Positions 8,821-16,236 of a stretch of 60,599 nt of DNA are shown here, piece by piece. This stretch comes from CAYSPT01 sp964432985 (lineage in GTDB: Bacteria > Muiribacteriota > CAYSPT01), in NCBI GenBank assembly GCA_964432985.1, contig CAYSPT010000032.1:1-60599 (forward strand). The letters are read 5' to 3'. The position numbers and the translations under genes were made by a program. Numbering within the stretch: position 1 is the stretch's first letter; each line of letters opens with the position of its first letter. The notes under the pieces were generated by a model. The model searched no databases, was not told the DNA's origin, and was given only the letters and a program-made list of their open reading frames with translations.

Positions 8821-9653
8821 GGGGCCTCGCCCTCCTTTATAGGCATAAAACCGTGGTTAACGAATACCTGTCCGGCTTCGTTCGATGTCAGAAATTCCAG
8901 GTATTTCCGGGCTTGTTCCGGATTGTCCGCTCCGGTTACCACAGCCACCGGGTAGAGAATCGGTGAGTGCGCCGTTTCCGGGAAGGTGAGCGCCACTCTG
9001 ATACGCTGACTGCTCAGGGCGTCGGAAGCATACACGATACCCGCCGGGCAGATGCCCTGTTCGACCCGGGCCAGCGCGGCTCGAACCGTTACCTCCCGGG
9101 TCGTCCGGTCATGAAGTGACGTCCACAGACCCAGGCTGCGAAGTGCTTCTTCAGCATACATACCGCAGGGGACTTTTGCCTGCGGGTCCCCCATGGCCAC
9201 CGGTGTCAGATCGAGGTCAACAATGTCCTGCGGCGTCTGTGGGGCGGAGGGACTGTCCCGGGACACGATCAGCACCAGTGAGTTCTTCAGAATAATCCTG
9301 GCTGTGTTCCTGTCAATAAATCCGGTTTGTTTCAGGGAATCCATGTGCATCAGGTTGGCGGACAGAAAGATGTCGATACCGGCCTTGCCGGCAGCCTGCT
9401 CGATCTTCTTTCGGAGCATACTGGAGCTGGCAAAGCTGTTTTCGACGGGGATACCGGTTTTTTTCGTAAACAGCCGGCCCGCCTCGGCAACCGGCAGGGT
9501 CGTGCTGGCGGCTGAGTACACGATCAGAACAGGTTTGTCCGGTGATCCACAGCCGGTATGAATAATGGGAACAACGGCAACCAGAATCACTGCCGTAATA
9601 CTATGCAGCCATCTGCACGACAACAGCCCTGTTATTCTCTTTGCGACGGTCAT
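8817..9653 (-). CDS. modA: Molybdate-binding lipoprotein
   Basis: This is the periplasmic solute-binding component that delivers oxyanion to ModBC. The N-terminal hydrophobic segment ends in a lipobox-like HTGC, so the mature protein is probably lipid-anchored. Typical ModA phrases follow: VYSAASTTLPVAEAG, FASSSMLRKKIEQ, DIFLSANLMHMDSL and AKVPCGMYAEEAL. A strong GGAGG precedes the ATG. It is the first gene of the minus-strand mod operon and is divergent from the signalling cassette. Confidence 0.92.
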   Translation of the reverse strand: MTVAKRITGLLSCRWLHSITAVILVAVVPIIHTGCGSPDKPVLIVYSAASTTLPVAEAGRLFTKKTGIPVENSFASSSMLRKKIEQAAGKAGIDIFLSANLMHMDSLKQTGFIDRNTARIILKNSLVLIVSRDSPSAPQTPQDIVDLDLTPVAMGDPQAKVPCGMYAEEALRSLGLWTSLHDRTTREVTVRAALARVEQGICPAGIVYASDALSSQRIRVALTFPETAHSPILYPVAVVTGADNPEQARKYLEFLTSNEAGQVFVNHGFMPIKEGEAP

Positions 9654-9694
9654 GACGGTACCTACCTCCGGATTCCCACCAAATAGCTATAACA

Positions 9695-9733
9695 CATACG
9701 GAAATTCGTTTCCAGATGTTTCTTCTCCGTATG
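9695..9733. promoter_or_regulatory. Inverted repeat between modA and the divergent response regulator
   Basis: CATACGGA at 9695-9702 and TCCGTATG at 9726-9733 form a perfect 8-bp dyad with a 23-base spacer, placed between the two divergent transcription units. It is a candidate operator for a molybdate-responsive or other regulator. It does not match a ModE site that I can recall with confidence. Confidence 0.45.
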
Positions 9734-9741
9734 AAATATAG

Positions 9742-9769
9742 TTGACTTATCTTCTAAAGAAGCTATAAA
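9742..9769 (+). promoter_or_regulatory. Sigma70-like promoter of the signalling cassette
   Basis: TTGACT (9742-9747), a 16-base spacer and TATAAA (9764-9769), in an AT-rich segment 30-45 bp before the start codon. Confidence 0.6.
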
Positions 9770-9813
9770 ATGACTAAAATTATAGAAACAAGACTTTTAT
9801 GGAGATAGCAAAC

Positions 9814-11019
9814 ATGCTAAGAACGCGTGTTCTACTGATCGAAGACAACCCGGGCGATGCCCACCTGATTCGCAAAATGCTGAATACGGCCAACACCTCG
9901 GAAGCATTCACCGGTGGATTCGATCTTATTCACGCCGAATGTCTCACCGGCGGTCTTGAGCTGCTGAGAAATGAACAATTCACCATCATTCTCCTTGACC
10001 TCGGGCTTCCCGAAAGCAAGGGGCTCGATACCCTGGCGGGGCTGAGAAGCCAGGTATCCGATATTCCCATCATCGTGCTCACCGGTCTCAACGATGAGCA
10101 GGCCGGTATCGAAGCGGTACAGGCCGGGGCCCAGGATTTCCTTATCAAGGGACAGGTCAACGATATTCTGCTCATTCGCTCGCTGTTTCACAGTATCGAT
10201 CGACATCGGATGATGAAAGAGCTGGCCCGGTCCAATGCGCAGCTAAAAGAGCTTCTTTCTGAAATGCAGCAAGACCTGGACGCGGCCGCACAAATTCAAC
10301 GAAGCCTCCTGCCCGATTCCGCCCTGGAGTTTCCGGGGATCGACACGGCCTGGAGTTTTCGCCCCTGCGGAGCAGTGGGGGGAGACCTGTTCAATATTTT
10401 TCCTTTCGACGCTTCACACATCGGATTCTACATACTGGATGTCACCGGGCACGGGGTGCAGGCGGCGCTCCTATCGGTAACTCTGAGCAGGATGCTCACC
10501 AACTGGGGCAGTGGTGACAACCTGCTGGTAACACCCGGGGGGGCCATTCGTTCCCCGGCAGAGGTGCTTTCACTGCTTAATACCCGGTTTCACATAACCA
10601 TACAGAATTCTCAATATTTCACCATGATTTACGGAGTTCTCGACATCGAAAACCGCGTTCTGCAGTATGCACGGGCCGGGCACCAGCCAATTCTTGTTAG
10701 TACCACGGATTCCGAAATACAGGTATGGGAAGAGGGAAACAGGCCGGTGGGGTGGCACACGGAGAGCGATTTCCAGGAATTTATAAAACCTCTCGCTTCT
10801 GGAACCAGGTTGTTCATGTACACGGATGGTCTCGTCGAAGCGAAACGGCCTGACCAGGAAGACAGGTTCGGACAGCATAAGTTGATCGACCTGATCAAGG
10901 AAGGACGGTCACGGGCGCTTAAACCCTGCGTGAACGGTGTAATCGATCATTTCGATTCCTGGATTGGCGACAGTCAAATCCAGGATGACATTGCCCTTCT
11001 GGCGGTGGAAATTAAATAA
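9814..11019 (+). CDS. Response regulator with SpoIIE/RsbU-type PP2C phosphatase domain
   Basis: An N-terminal receiver domain has acidic pocket ED near residues 10-11, phosphoacceptor Asp62 in ILLDLGLP and the conserved Lys in FLIKG. A coiled linker (about 140-165) leads to a PP2C serine phosphatase domain with metal-binding Asp in VGGDLFN and DVTGHG and a late DDIALL. Proteins of this design dephosphorylate STAS anti-anti-sigma partners on phosphorelay input. The ATG at 9814 has GGAG nine bases upstream. An ATG at 9799 lacks such a site. It is followed within 2 bp by a PAS kinase. A STAS-like domain is present in the hybrid kinase two genes further on and is a possible substrate. Confidence 0.88.
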   Translation: MLRTRVLLIEDNPGDAHLIRKMLNTANTSEAFTGGFDLIHAECLTGGLELLRNEQFTIILLDLGLPESKGLDTLAGLRSQVSDIPIIVLTGLNDEQAGIEAVQAGAQDFLIKGQVNDILLIRSLFHSIDRHRMMKELARSNAQLKELLSEMQQDLDAAAQIQRSLLPDSALEFPGIDTAWSFRPCGAVGGDLFNIFPFDASHIGFYILDVTGHGVQAALLSVTLSRMLTNWGSGDNLLVTPGGAIRSPAEVLSLLNTRFHITIQNSQYFTMIYGVLDIENRVLQYARAGHQPILVSTTDSEIQVWEEGNRPVGWHTESDFQEFIKPLASGTRLFMYTDGLVEAKRPDQEDRFGQHKLIDLIKEGRSRALKPCVNGVIDHFDSWIGDSQIQDDIALLAVEIK

Positions 11020-11020
11020 T

Positions 11021-12574
11021 ATGGCAGAAGACCTGCACGACAACTACCAGGATAAAAACAACTGCCCGGATGAAACCGAGCATCTCCGGGAGGAGTTGTT
11101 GGAAAGCAGGCTGGCCGGGGCGGTCTGTGAACTGCGGCGCCGGGAACTGGAGCATGTCCTTGATTCGGTTCCTGCCCTGATATTCTTCAAAGATACCGAA
11201 AACCGCTTTCTTATGGTCAGCCAGGCGCTGGCGGAAGCAACCGGGTTGTCCAAGCAAGAAATAGAGGGACAGACCGCGCTCGATATCTATCCCGGACAGG
11301 CGGAAGCCTACTGGCAGGACGATCTTGAAGTAATCAACTCGGGTATTCCCAAGAGGGACATAATCGAGCCTCTCGAAACCGTCTCCGGGTCGAGATGGGT
11401 CAGAACGGACAAGATCCCGTACCGGGATGAGGCGGGCAACATCGTGGGTATTATCGGGTTTTCGACCGACATCACCGACCTCATGAAAGCTCAGGACGCT
11501 GCCGAAGATGCACGATTGTTTACCCGTAATATCATCGACAGCTCCCTGGACATAATCGTGGCGGTGGACAAAGACCGGAATGTCATCGAGTTCAACAGCG
11601 CCGCAGAAAAGGCCTTCGGTTACACCCGCGAGGAAATGGTCAACGGTTCCGTGGGGGTTTTGTACAACAATCCGGAAGAAGGAATGGTCATCAACACGGC
11701 GCTTCAGTCCACCGGGCGATACGTAGGAGAGATCTCCAACCGGCGGAAAAACGGCGAAGTGTTCCCGTCGCTGCTCTCGTCTTCGATACTTCGCGACGGT
11801 AAGGGCAACATAATCGGCTATATGGGGATTTCGCACGATATAACCGCGGAAAAAGAAGCTGAAGAGCGGATCCGTCGGATTATGGAAGAGCTTTCCCGTT
11901 CCAACAAGGAGCTGGAGCAGTTTGCCTATGTCGCCTCCCATGACCTGCAGGAGCCGCTGCGGATGATCTCCAGTTACACGGAACTTTTAAAAATGGAGTA
12001 CGGGAATAAGCTGGACGATGAAGCCAGGCGGTACATTGGCTACGCCACGCAAGGCGCTGCCCGTATGCGTGAATTGATCGATGATCTGCTCATTTACGCC
12101 CGGGTGGGTACCAGGGGAAATCCTTTCGTAAAGATTGACTGCGGAGACGTGTGTCAACAGGTTCTGAAAAATCTCGAAATTGCTATCGACGAGACGGGAG
12201 CACAGGTGACCTGCGGGTCGCTTCCCGAACTTGAAGCTGATAAAATACAGCTTGTCCAGCTGTTTCAAAACCTTATTGGAAACGCATTAAAATTCAAGGG
12301 AAAAGAGTCGCTGCAGGTGCGGGTGTCGGCCGAGCGGCACCACGGTGAGTGGGTGTTCGCAGTCAGGGACAATGGTATAGGAATCGATCCGGGACAGACT
12401 GAACGGATTTTCCTCATGTTCCAGCGGCTCCATGCCAGGAGCCGGTATGAGGGCACGGGGATCGGTCTGGCGGTGTGCAAAAAGATCGTCCAGCGGCACG
12501 GGGGAAGGATATGGGTGGAGTCGGAGCCCGGTAAAGGTTCGACATTCTTTTTCGCACTACCGGTTACATCCTGA
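11021..12574 (+). CDS. PAS-PAS sensor histidine kinase
   Basis: This 517-residue cytoplasmic kinase has no membrane segment. An N-terminal coiled region is followed by PAS domains at about 45-155 and 165-280 (each ending in a PAC-type GFSTDIT or GISHDIT), a HisKA domain with His307 in YVASHDLQEPLR, and an HATPase with N box (NLIGNALKF), G1 box (DNGIGID) and G2 box (GTGIGLA). The HDLQEPL motif is typical of phytochrome-like and cyanobacterial-type kinases that pair with small receivers such as the next gene. The ligand sensed is unknown. Confidence 0.9.
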   Translation: MAEDLHDNYQDKNNCPDETEHLREELLESRLAGAVCELRRRELEHVLDSVPALIFFKDTENRFLMVSQALAEATGLSKQEIEGQTALDIYPGQAEAYWQDDLEVINSGIPKRDIIEPLETVSGSRWVRTDKIPYRDEAGNIVGIIGFSTDITDLMKAQDAAEDARLFTRNIIDSSLDIIVAVDKDRNVIEFNSAAEKAFGYTREEMVNGSVGVLYNNPEEGMVINTALQSTGRYVGEISNRRKNGEVFPSLLSSSILRDGKGNIIGYMGISHDITAEKEAEERIRRIMEELSRSNKELEQFAYVASHDLQEPLRMISSYTELLKMEYGNKLDDEARRYIGYATQGAARMRELIDDLLIYARVGTRGNPFVKIDCGDVCQQVLKNLEIAIDETGAQVTCGSLPELEADKIQLVQLFQNLIGNALKFKGKESLQVRVSAERHHGEWVFAVRDNGIGIDPGQTERIFLMFQRLHARSRYEGTGIGLAVCKKIVQRHGGRIWVESEPGKGSTFFFALPVTS

Positions 12575-12618
12575 ATACCCGGGCAGACAACACAGGTGAA
12601 ATAGAGGAGAACGATACC

Positions 12619-13062
12619 ATGGAAGGCAGAGCAGTCGAAATCCTGTTAATAGAAGATAATCAGGGAGACATCGATCTGATTCGAAAGGCCATGCGGGACT
12701 ACGAGGTGAGAAACAATCTCCACGTGGTGAGAGACGGCGGGGAAGCACTGGATTTTCTCAGGCGTACGGCGAATCATCCCGCTTCACCCCGTCCGGATCT
12801 CATCCTGCTGGATTTGAACCTTCCGGTGAAAAGCGGCCGGGAAGTGCTGGCGGAGATAAAGAATGACGGAACGTTTCGGCGGATACCGGTGGTGGTGCTG
12901 TCGTCATCCAAATCCGAGGAGGACATCGCAGCCTGTTATGATCTTCAGGCCAATTGTTTTATTACCAAGCCTGCGGGGATTGATGACCTGATGAAAGTGG
13001 TAAAAGCAATCGAGGATTTCTGGCTGGACATAGCCAGGTTACCATCCGGTGACAACATCTAA
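12619..13062 (+). CDS. Stand-alone response regulator (Rcp1-like)
   Basis: This is a single receiver domain of 147 residues. It has acidic residues in LLIEDNQGD, phosphoacceptor Asp65 in LILLDLNLP, a Ser in VVLSSSK and Lys in FITKPAG. The long segment between the alpha and beta elements and the YDLQANCFITKP ending match the Rcp1 type that accepts phosphate from phytochrome-like kinases, so the preceding kinase is the likely partner. There is no output domain. Confidence 0.88.
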   Translation: MEGRAVEILLIEDNQGDIDLIRKAMRDYEVRNNLHVVRDGGEALDFLRRTANHPASPRPDLILLDLNLPVKSGREVLAEIKNDGTFRRIPVVVLSSSKSEEDIAACYDLQANCFITKPAGIDDLMKVVKAIEDFWLDIARLPSGDNI

Positions 13063-13076
13063 GGTGTGGATACGGT

Positions 13077-14555
13077 GTGAGTAAAGAAGCATTGAACGAC
13101 CAGCTCAGAGCTGCCAGGACTTTCGGTAAAGCGAGAATCCTGGTGGTTGAAGATGATCCTGACACCATGGAGCGGTACAGGGAAATTCTTACATCGGAAG
13201 GTTACTCGGTCCGGGCCGTAGGGCTGGCTGCGGACGCCGTAGCCGAGTGGATGAAACAACCGGCGGATATTCTGTTGACGGATTTGTTTCTGCCGGACAT
13301 GGGGGGAACGGCCCTCGCTTCCCACATTCTCGAGATAGCACCCGCTACCGGCGTAATCATCGCCACCGCCTACCCGTCGGTTGAAAGCACCGTGGAGTCT
13401 ATTGAAAAGCAGGTTTCCGCCTATCTCATCAAACCGGTTTCACGTGAACGGCTCATGATAAGCGTGGAGAAGACCCTGGAGCGCATCAGTCTGCGAAAGG
13501 AAAAGGAACGGCTGCTGGGGAGACTGCGGGACCAGGTTGATGATCTGGAAGAGGTCCGGTGGCACAAAAAAAGGTATTTTTCGTTTATCGTTCATGAGCT
13601 CAAACGTCCCCTGCAGGCCGTCTACGGGGCCACCAGCGTCCTTTCCCGCAAGAAGTGGGATGATACCGAAGATATTTCCATGGTCAAGGTAATCCGGCGC
13701 AACGTTCACATGATGGTGGAGATGATTGAGAATATCCTTAAACTGGAGCAAACCAAGGCTTTCGACCAGATAACCGATTTTTCAGAGATGGCGGTGAAGC
13801 CACTGGTTGAAGCCATCGGAAAAAACTTCGAGACCGTTCTCGCCAACAAGGATCTGGTCTTCCAGGTTGATGTAGAGCCCGATCTGCTGATTACCGCCGA
13901 CCTTGAAAAAATCGCTGTTATCTTTACCAACCTTATATCAAACGCTGTCAAGAATACCGCATTTGGAACGATCACGGTAAGCGGCTGCCGGGAAGGCGAA
14001 AAGGTCCATATCGAAGTTGCCGACACCGGCAGAGGAATGACGGATTACGAAAATCAGGTGGTTGAAGATGTGCTTCAGCGCTCCGATTTGCGAGGCATGC
14101 GCACGGATGGAACGGGTGTGGGACTCAGCATCGTCAGGGACCTGGTCTTTTTGCACGGGGGCGAGGTCTGGTGCGAGAGCACCGAGGGCAAGGGGACGAC
14201 GTTTCACTTCACCATACCGCTGAAGTACATTCTCGTGGAGGAAAAAGGCAGCGTGTTGAAGGTACGGTTTGCCGGGCGGCGGCTCACTTCCCACGGCCGG
14301 TCGCTGCGTCAACTGGCCGAGGGGCTCCTTTCGCGCCAGGACCTGCTGGAGATCGTCATCGACCTGTCCAAGGTAGATTCTATCGCCAGCGACGATATTT
14401 CGGTGTTATTCAACCTTTACCGCGTATTCAAGAGTGAAAATAAAACTATGAAACTTATCAATGTATCCTGGCAGGTGCAGGAGCTTCTAAAGATGACCCA
14501 GCTCGATCAAGTCATGGGGATCATCCCGGAACAAGCTGATGATGTAACAGATTGA
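13077..14555 (+). CDS. Receiver-histidine kinase-STAS hybrid
   Basis: The domain order is a receiver (Asp69 in LLTDLFLPDMGG, Lys in YLIKPVS), a short coiled coil, HisKA with His173 in FIVHELKRPLQ, HATPase (NLISNAVKN, DTGRGM, GTGVGLSIV) and a C-terminal STAS-like segment (about 395-485, EIVIDLSKVDSIASDDISVL). A GTG start lies 15 bp after the upstream stop. A receiver placed before a kinase, with an anti-sigma-antagonist-like tail, suggests a junction between phosphorelay and partner switching, with the RsbU-type phosphatase in the same operon as a candidate to act on the STAS part. This is inference. Confidence 0.85.
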   Translation: MSKEALNDQLRAARTFGKARILVVEDDPDTMERYREILTSEGYSVRAVGLAADAVAEWMKQPADILLTDLFLPDMGGTALASHILEIAPATGVIIATAYPSVESTVESIEKQVSAYLIKPVSRERLMISVEKTLERISLRKEKERLLGRLRDQVDDLEEVRWHKKRYFSFIVHELKRPLQAVYGATSVLSRKKWDDTEDISMVKVIRRNVHMMVEMIENILKLEQTKAFDQITDFSEMAVKPLVEAIGKNFETVLANKDLVFQVDVEPDLLITADLEKIAVIFTNLISNAVKNTAFGTITVSGCREGEKVHIEVADTGRGMTDYENQVVEDVLQRSDLRGMRTDGTGVGLSIVRDLVFLHGGEVWCESTEGKGTTFHFTIPLKYILVEEKGSVLKVRFAGRRLTSHGRSLRQLAEGLLSRQDLLEIVIDLSKVDSIASDDISVLFNLYRVFKSENKTMKLINVSWQVQELLKMTQLDQVMGIIPEQADDVTD

Positions 14556-14569
14556 AAGGTACATGTACT

Positions 14570-14944
14570 ATGAGTCAGAAATTCAAGATATTCCTGATTG
14601 ATGACGACGAGGACGCCGTTATCACCCTGACTGCCGATTTGAGGGCGAAAGGGCACGACGTCACGGGATTTTCCAGCGTCCCAAAATTCCTGGAAAGTTT
14701 CAGGAAGTCAATTCCCCAGGTGGTTCTGGTTGACATGGTCAACATGGAAATGCCCGGCTGGCAGATATGCCAGAAGATCCGCAACACTACCGGCCTGGAA
14801 GAGGTTAAAGTGATCGCCATATCGGGAGTACTGGACCGGGAAGATGTAGGCAGGATGGATCTCAAAGCCGACGCTTTTTTAGAGAAACCATTGAATGCGG
14901 ATGATGTGGAAAAGGCGCTGGCAAAACTGTATCCGAGCAAATGA
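14570..14944 (+). CDS. Single-domain response regulator
   Basis: A receiver of 124 residues: DDDED acidic pocket, phosphoacceptor Asp55 in VVLVDMVNMEMPGW, Ser in AISGVLD and Lys in FLEKPLN. The VDMxNxExPGW phrase is shared almost exactly with the next gene, so the two are tandem paralogues. The ATG at 14570 is preferred over the TTG at 14552, which overlaps the previous stop codon. Confidence 0.87.
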   Translation: MSQKFKIFLIDDDEDAVITLTADLRAKGHDVTGFSSVPKFLESFRKSIPQVVLVDMVNMEMPGWQICQKIRNTTGLEEVKVIAISGVLDREDVGRMDLKADAFLEKPLNADDVEKALAKLYPSK

Positions 14945-14975
14945 CGTCGGGGAACCGGAAAGGAGGTTGTCTGAC

Positions 14976-15356
14976 ATGCTGGAATCGTTGAGCTTTTACA
15001 TTATTGACGACGAGGAGGATATCGTCAGGCTTCTCAAGGCCATCCTGGAAGCCCATGGACACCGGGTGGAGGGATTTACCAGCGTCAACAAGTTCTATGA
15101 CCGCCTTATGCTCGAAGATCCCGACGTGGTCATGGTTGACATGATAAACAGGGAAGCTCCCGGATGGCAGATATGTGAAAACGTCAGGAACATAAGCGGG
15201 CGTGAAGATCTGAAGATAATTGCCATGTCGGGAGTGCTGGACGGGGAGGACGTCGACAGGATCAAGCTCAAGGCGGACATTTTTATCCCGAAACCGATTT
15301 CGGGCGAGGTCATCGAGCAAGCATTATGCACGTTGTTCTGCGCATCCGCTAGTTAA
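14976..15356 (+). CDS. Single-domain response regulator (paralogue of preceding gene)
   Basis: A receiver of 126 residues with DDEED, Asp55 in VVMVDMINREAPGW, Ser in AMSGVLD and Lys in FIPKPIS. A perfect AGGAGG nine bases before the ATG fixes the start. It is the last gene of the signalling cassette. Two near-identical receivers without outputs could serve as phosphate sinks or as protein-interaction outputs for the pilin-like locus that follows. Confidence 0.88.
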   Translation: MLESLSFYIIDDEEDIVRLLKAILEAHGHRVEGFTSVNKFYDRLMLEDPDVVMVDMINREAPGWQICENVRNISGREDLKIIAMSGVLDGEDVDRIKLKADIFIPKPISGEVIEQALCTLFCASAS

Positions 15357-15371
15357 GTCTGAACAGTGATA

Positions 15372-15400
15372 TTGACAAATAGCTTTTAGAGAGGTATTTA
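15372..15400 (+). promoter_or_regulatory. Sigma70-like promoter of the pilin-like locus
   Basis: TTGACA (15372-15377), a 17-base spacer and TATTTA (15395-15400). The expected transcript start falls at about 15407, adjacent to the ATG at 15408, so the message would be leaderless unless translation starts further in. Confidence 0.55.
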
Positions 15401-15407
15401 GCATCAC

Positions 15408-16202
15408 ATGCCTGAAAACCATGTGTCGACCACGACGTTGATTGCCGCCCTGACCAGGTTCTGGATCAGGAAAAACCGTATTCCCCTGGGATTGACCGCC
15501 CTGGTTCTGGTTGTAGGGGCATCGGCGTTGTTGCTGTGGCCTTCGGGGCCAGAAGGCCAGGAAACGAGCGTACTGAAAGCGTACCTGGCCCGCAAGGGCA
15601 GGTCGTCGCGTAAAGCCGCCGGGTATAAGGCTCCTGAGAAATCGGACGAAAGTGACCTGGGTGCCTGGATGAAGGGAAAACTGCCGGAGAAGGTCCGGGC
15701 TGAAAAGGAAGCTTTCGAGGTCAAGAAAGATACCACCATGCCCGAAGGTATGGATCCTCAACTGGCGGAAATGGAGCAGATGACCGTTCTGCACGACGGA
15801 ACACGCGCGCTGGAAAAGAAGAACTACGATGAAGCGCTTCTGCTGTACCGGCAGGCGCTGGTGCAGGGCGGTGACAATTCTTTTGTCAAGGCCCACGCTT
15901 GGGGCGGCATTATGGAAGTCCACATGCAGCGTGGTAATAAATCCTCCTTCAAGGAGGCGCTTGGACAGTATTCCGACAGTATTCACGAGTTGGGATTCGC
16001 CAAGCCCGGTGAGGAAGGTTTCAGCCCCCTGGCCATGGTGGAGAGGATGGAGTCCTTCTCGACTAAAATGGACGAGTACAACCAGAAGATCGGAGAAGGT
16101 ACCGCCGAAACCGAGATCCCCAAACAGAAACTGGTGCGGGGAATGGAAGCTTTGAACGATCAGTTCCAGCAGATTCTGGAAGAACCGTCGTCGAGACAGT
16201 AA
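15408..16202 (+). CDS. Membrane-anchored TPR-like protein of the pilin-like locus
   Basis: This is a bitopic protein with one membrane segment at about residues 24-43 (IPLGLTALVLVVGASALLL), a charged linker, and a periplasmic helical domain with TPR character (GTRALEKKNYDEALLLYRQAL, then VKAHAWGGIMEVHMQRGN). I do not recognise a named family. It directly precedes a PilX/GspK-like gene and two prepilins, so a role in assembling or anchoring that apparatus is a reasonable inference. The ribosome site (AGAGAGG) is rather far from the ATG. A GTG at 15423 is an alternative start. Confidence 0.6.
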   Translation: MPENHVSTTTLIAALTRFWIRKNRIPLGLTALVLVVGASALLLWPSGPEGQETSVLKAYLARKGRSSRKAAGYKAPEKSDESDLGAWMKGKLPEKVRAEKEAFEVKKDTTMPEGMDPQLAEMEQMTVLHDGTRALEKKNYDEALLLYRQALVQGGDNSFVKAHAWGGIMEVHMQRGNKSSFKEALGQYSDSIHELGFAKPGEEGFSPLAMVERMESFSTKMDEYNQKIGEGTAETEIPKQKLVRGMEALNDQFQQILEEPSSRQ

Positions 16203-16236
16203 CGGTAAAAGCAGAGATTGTGAGGATGTGATAACC

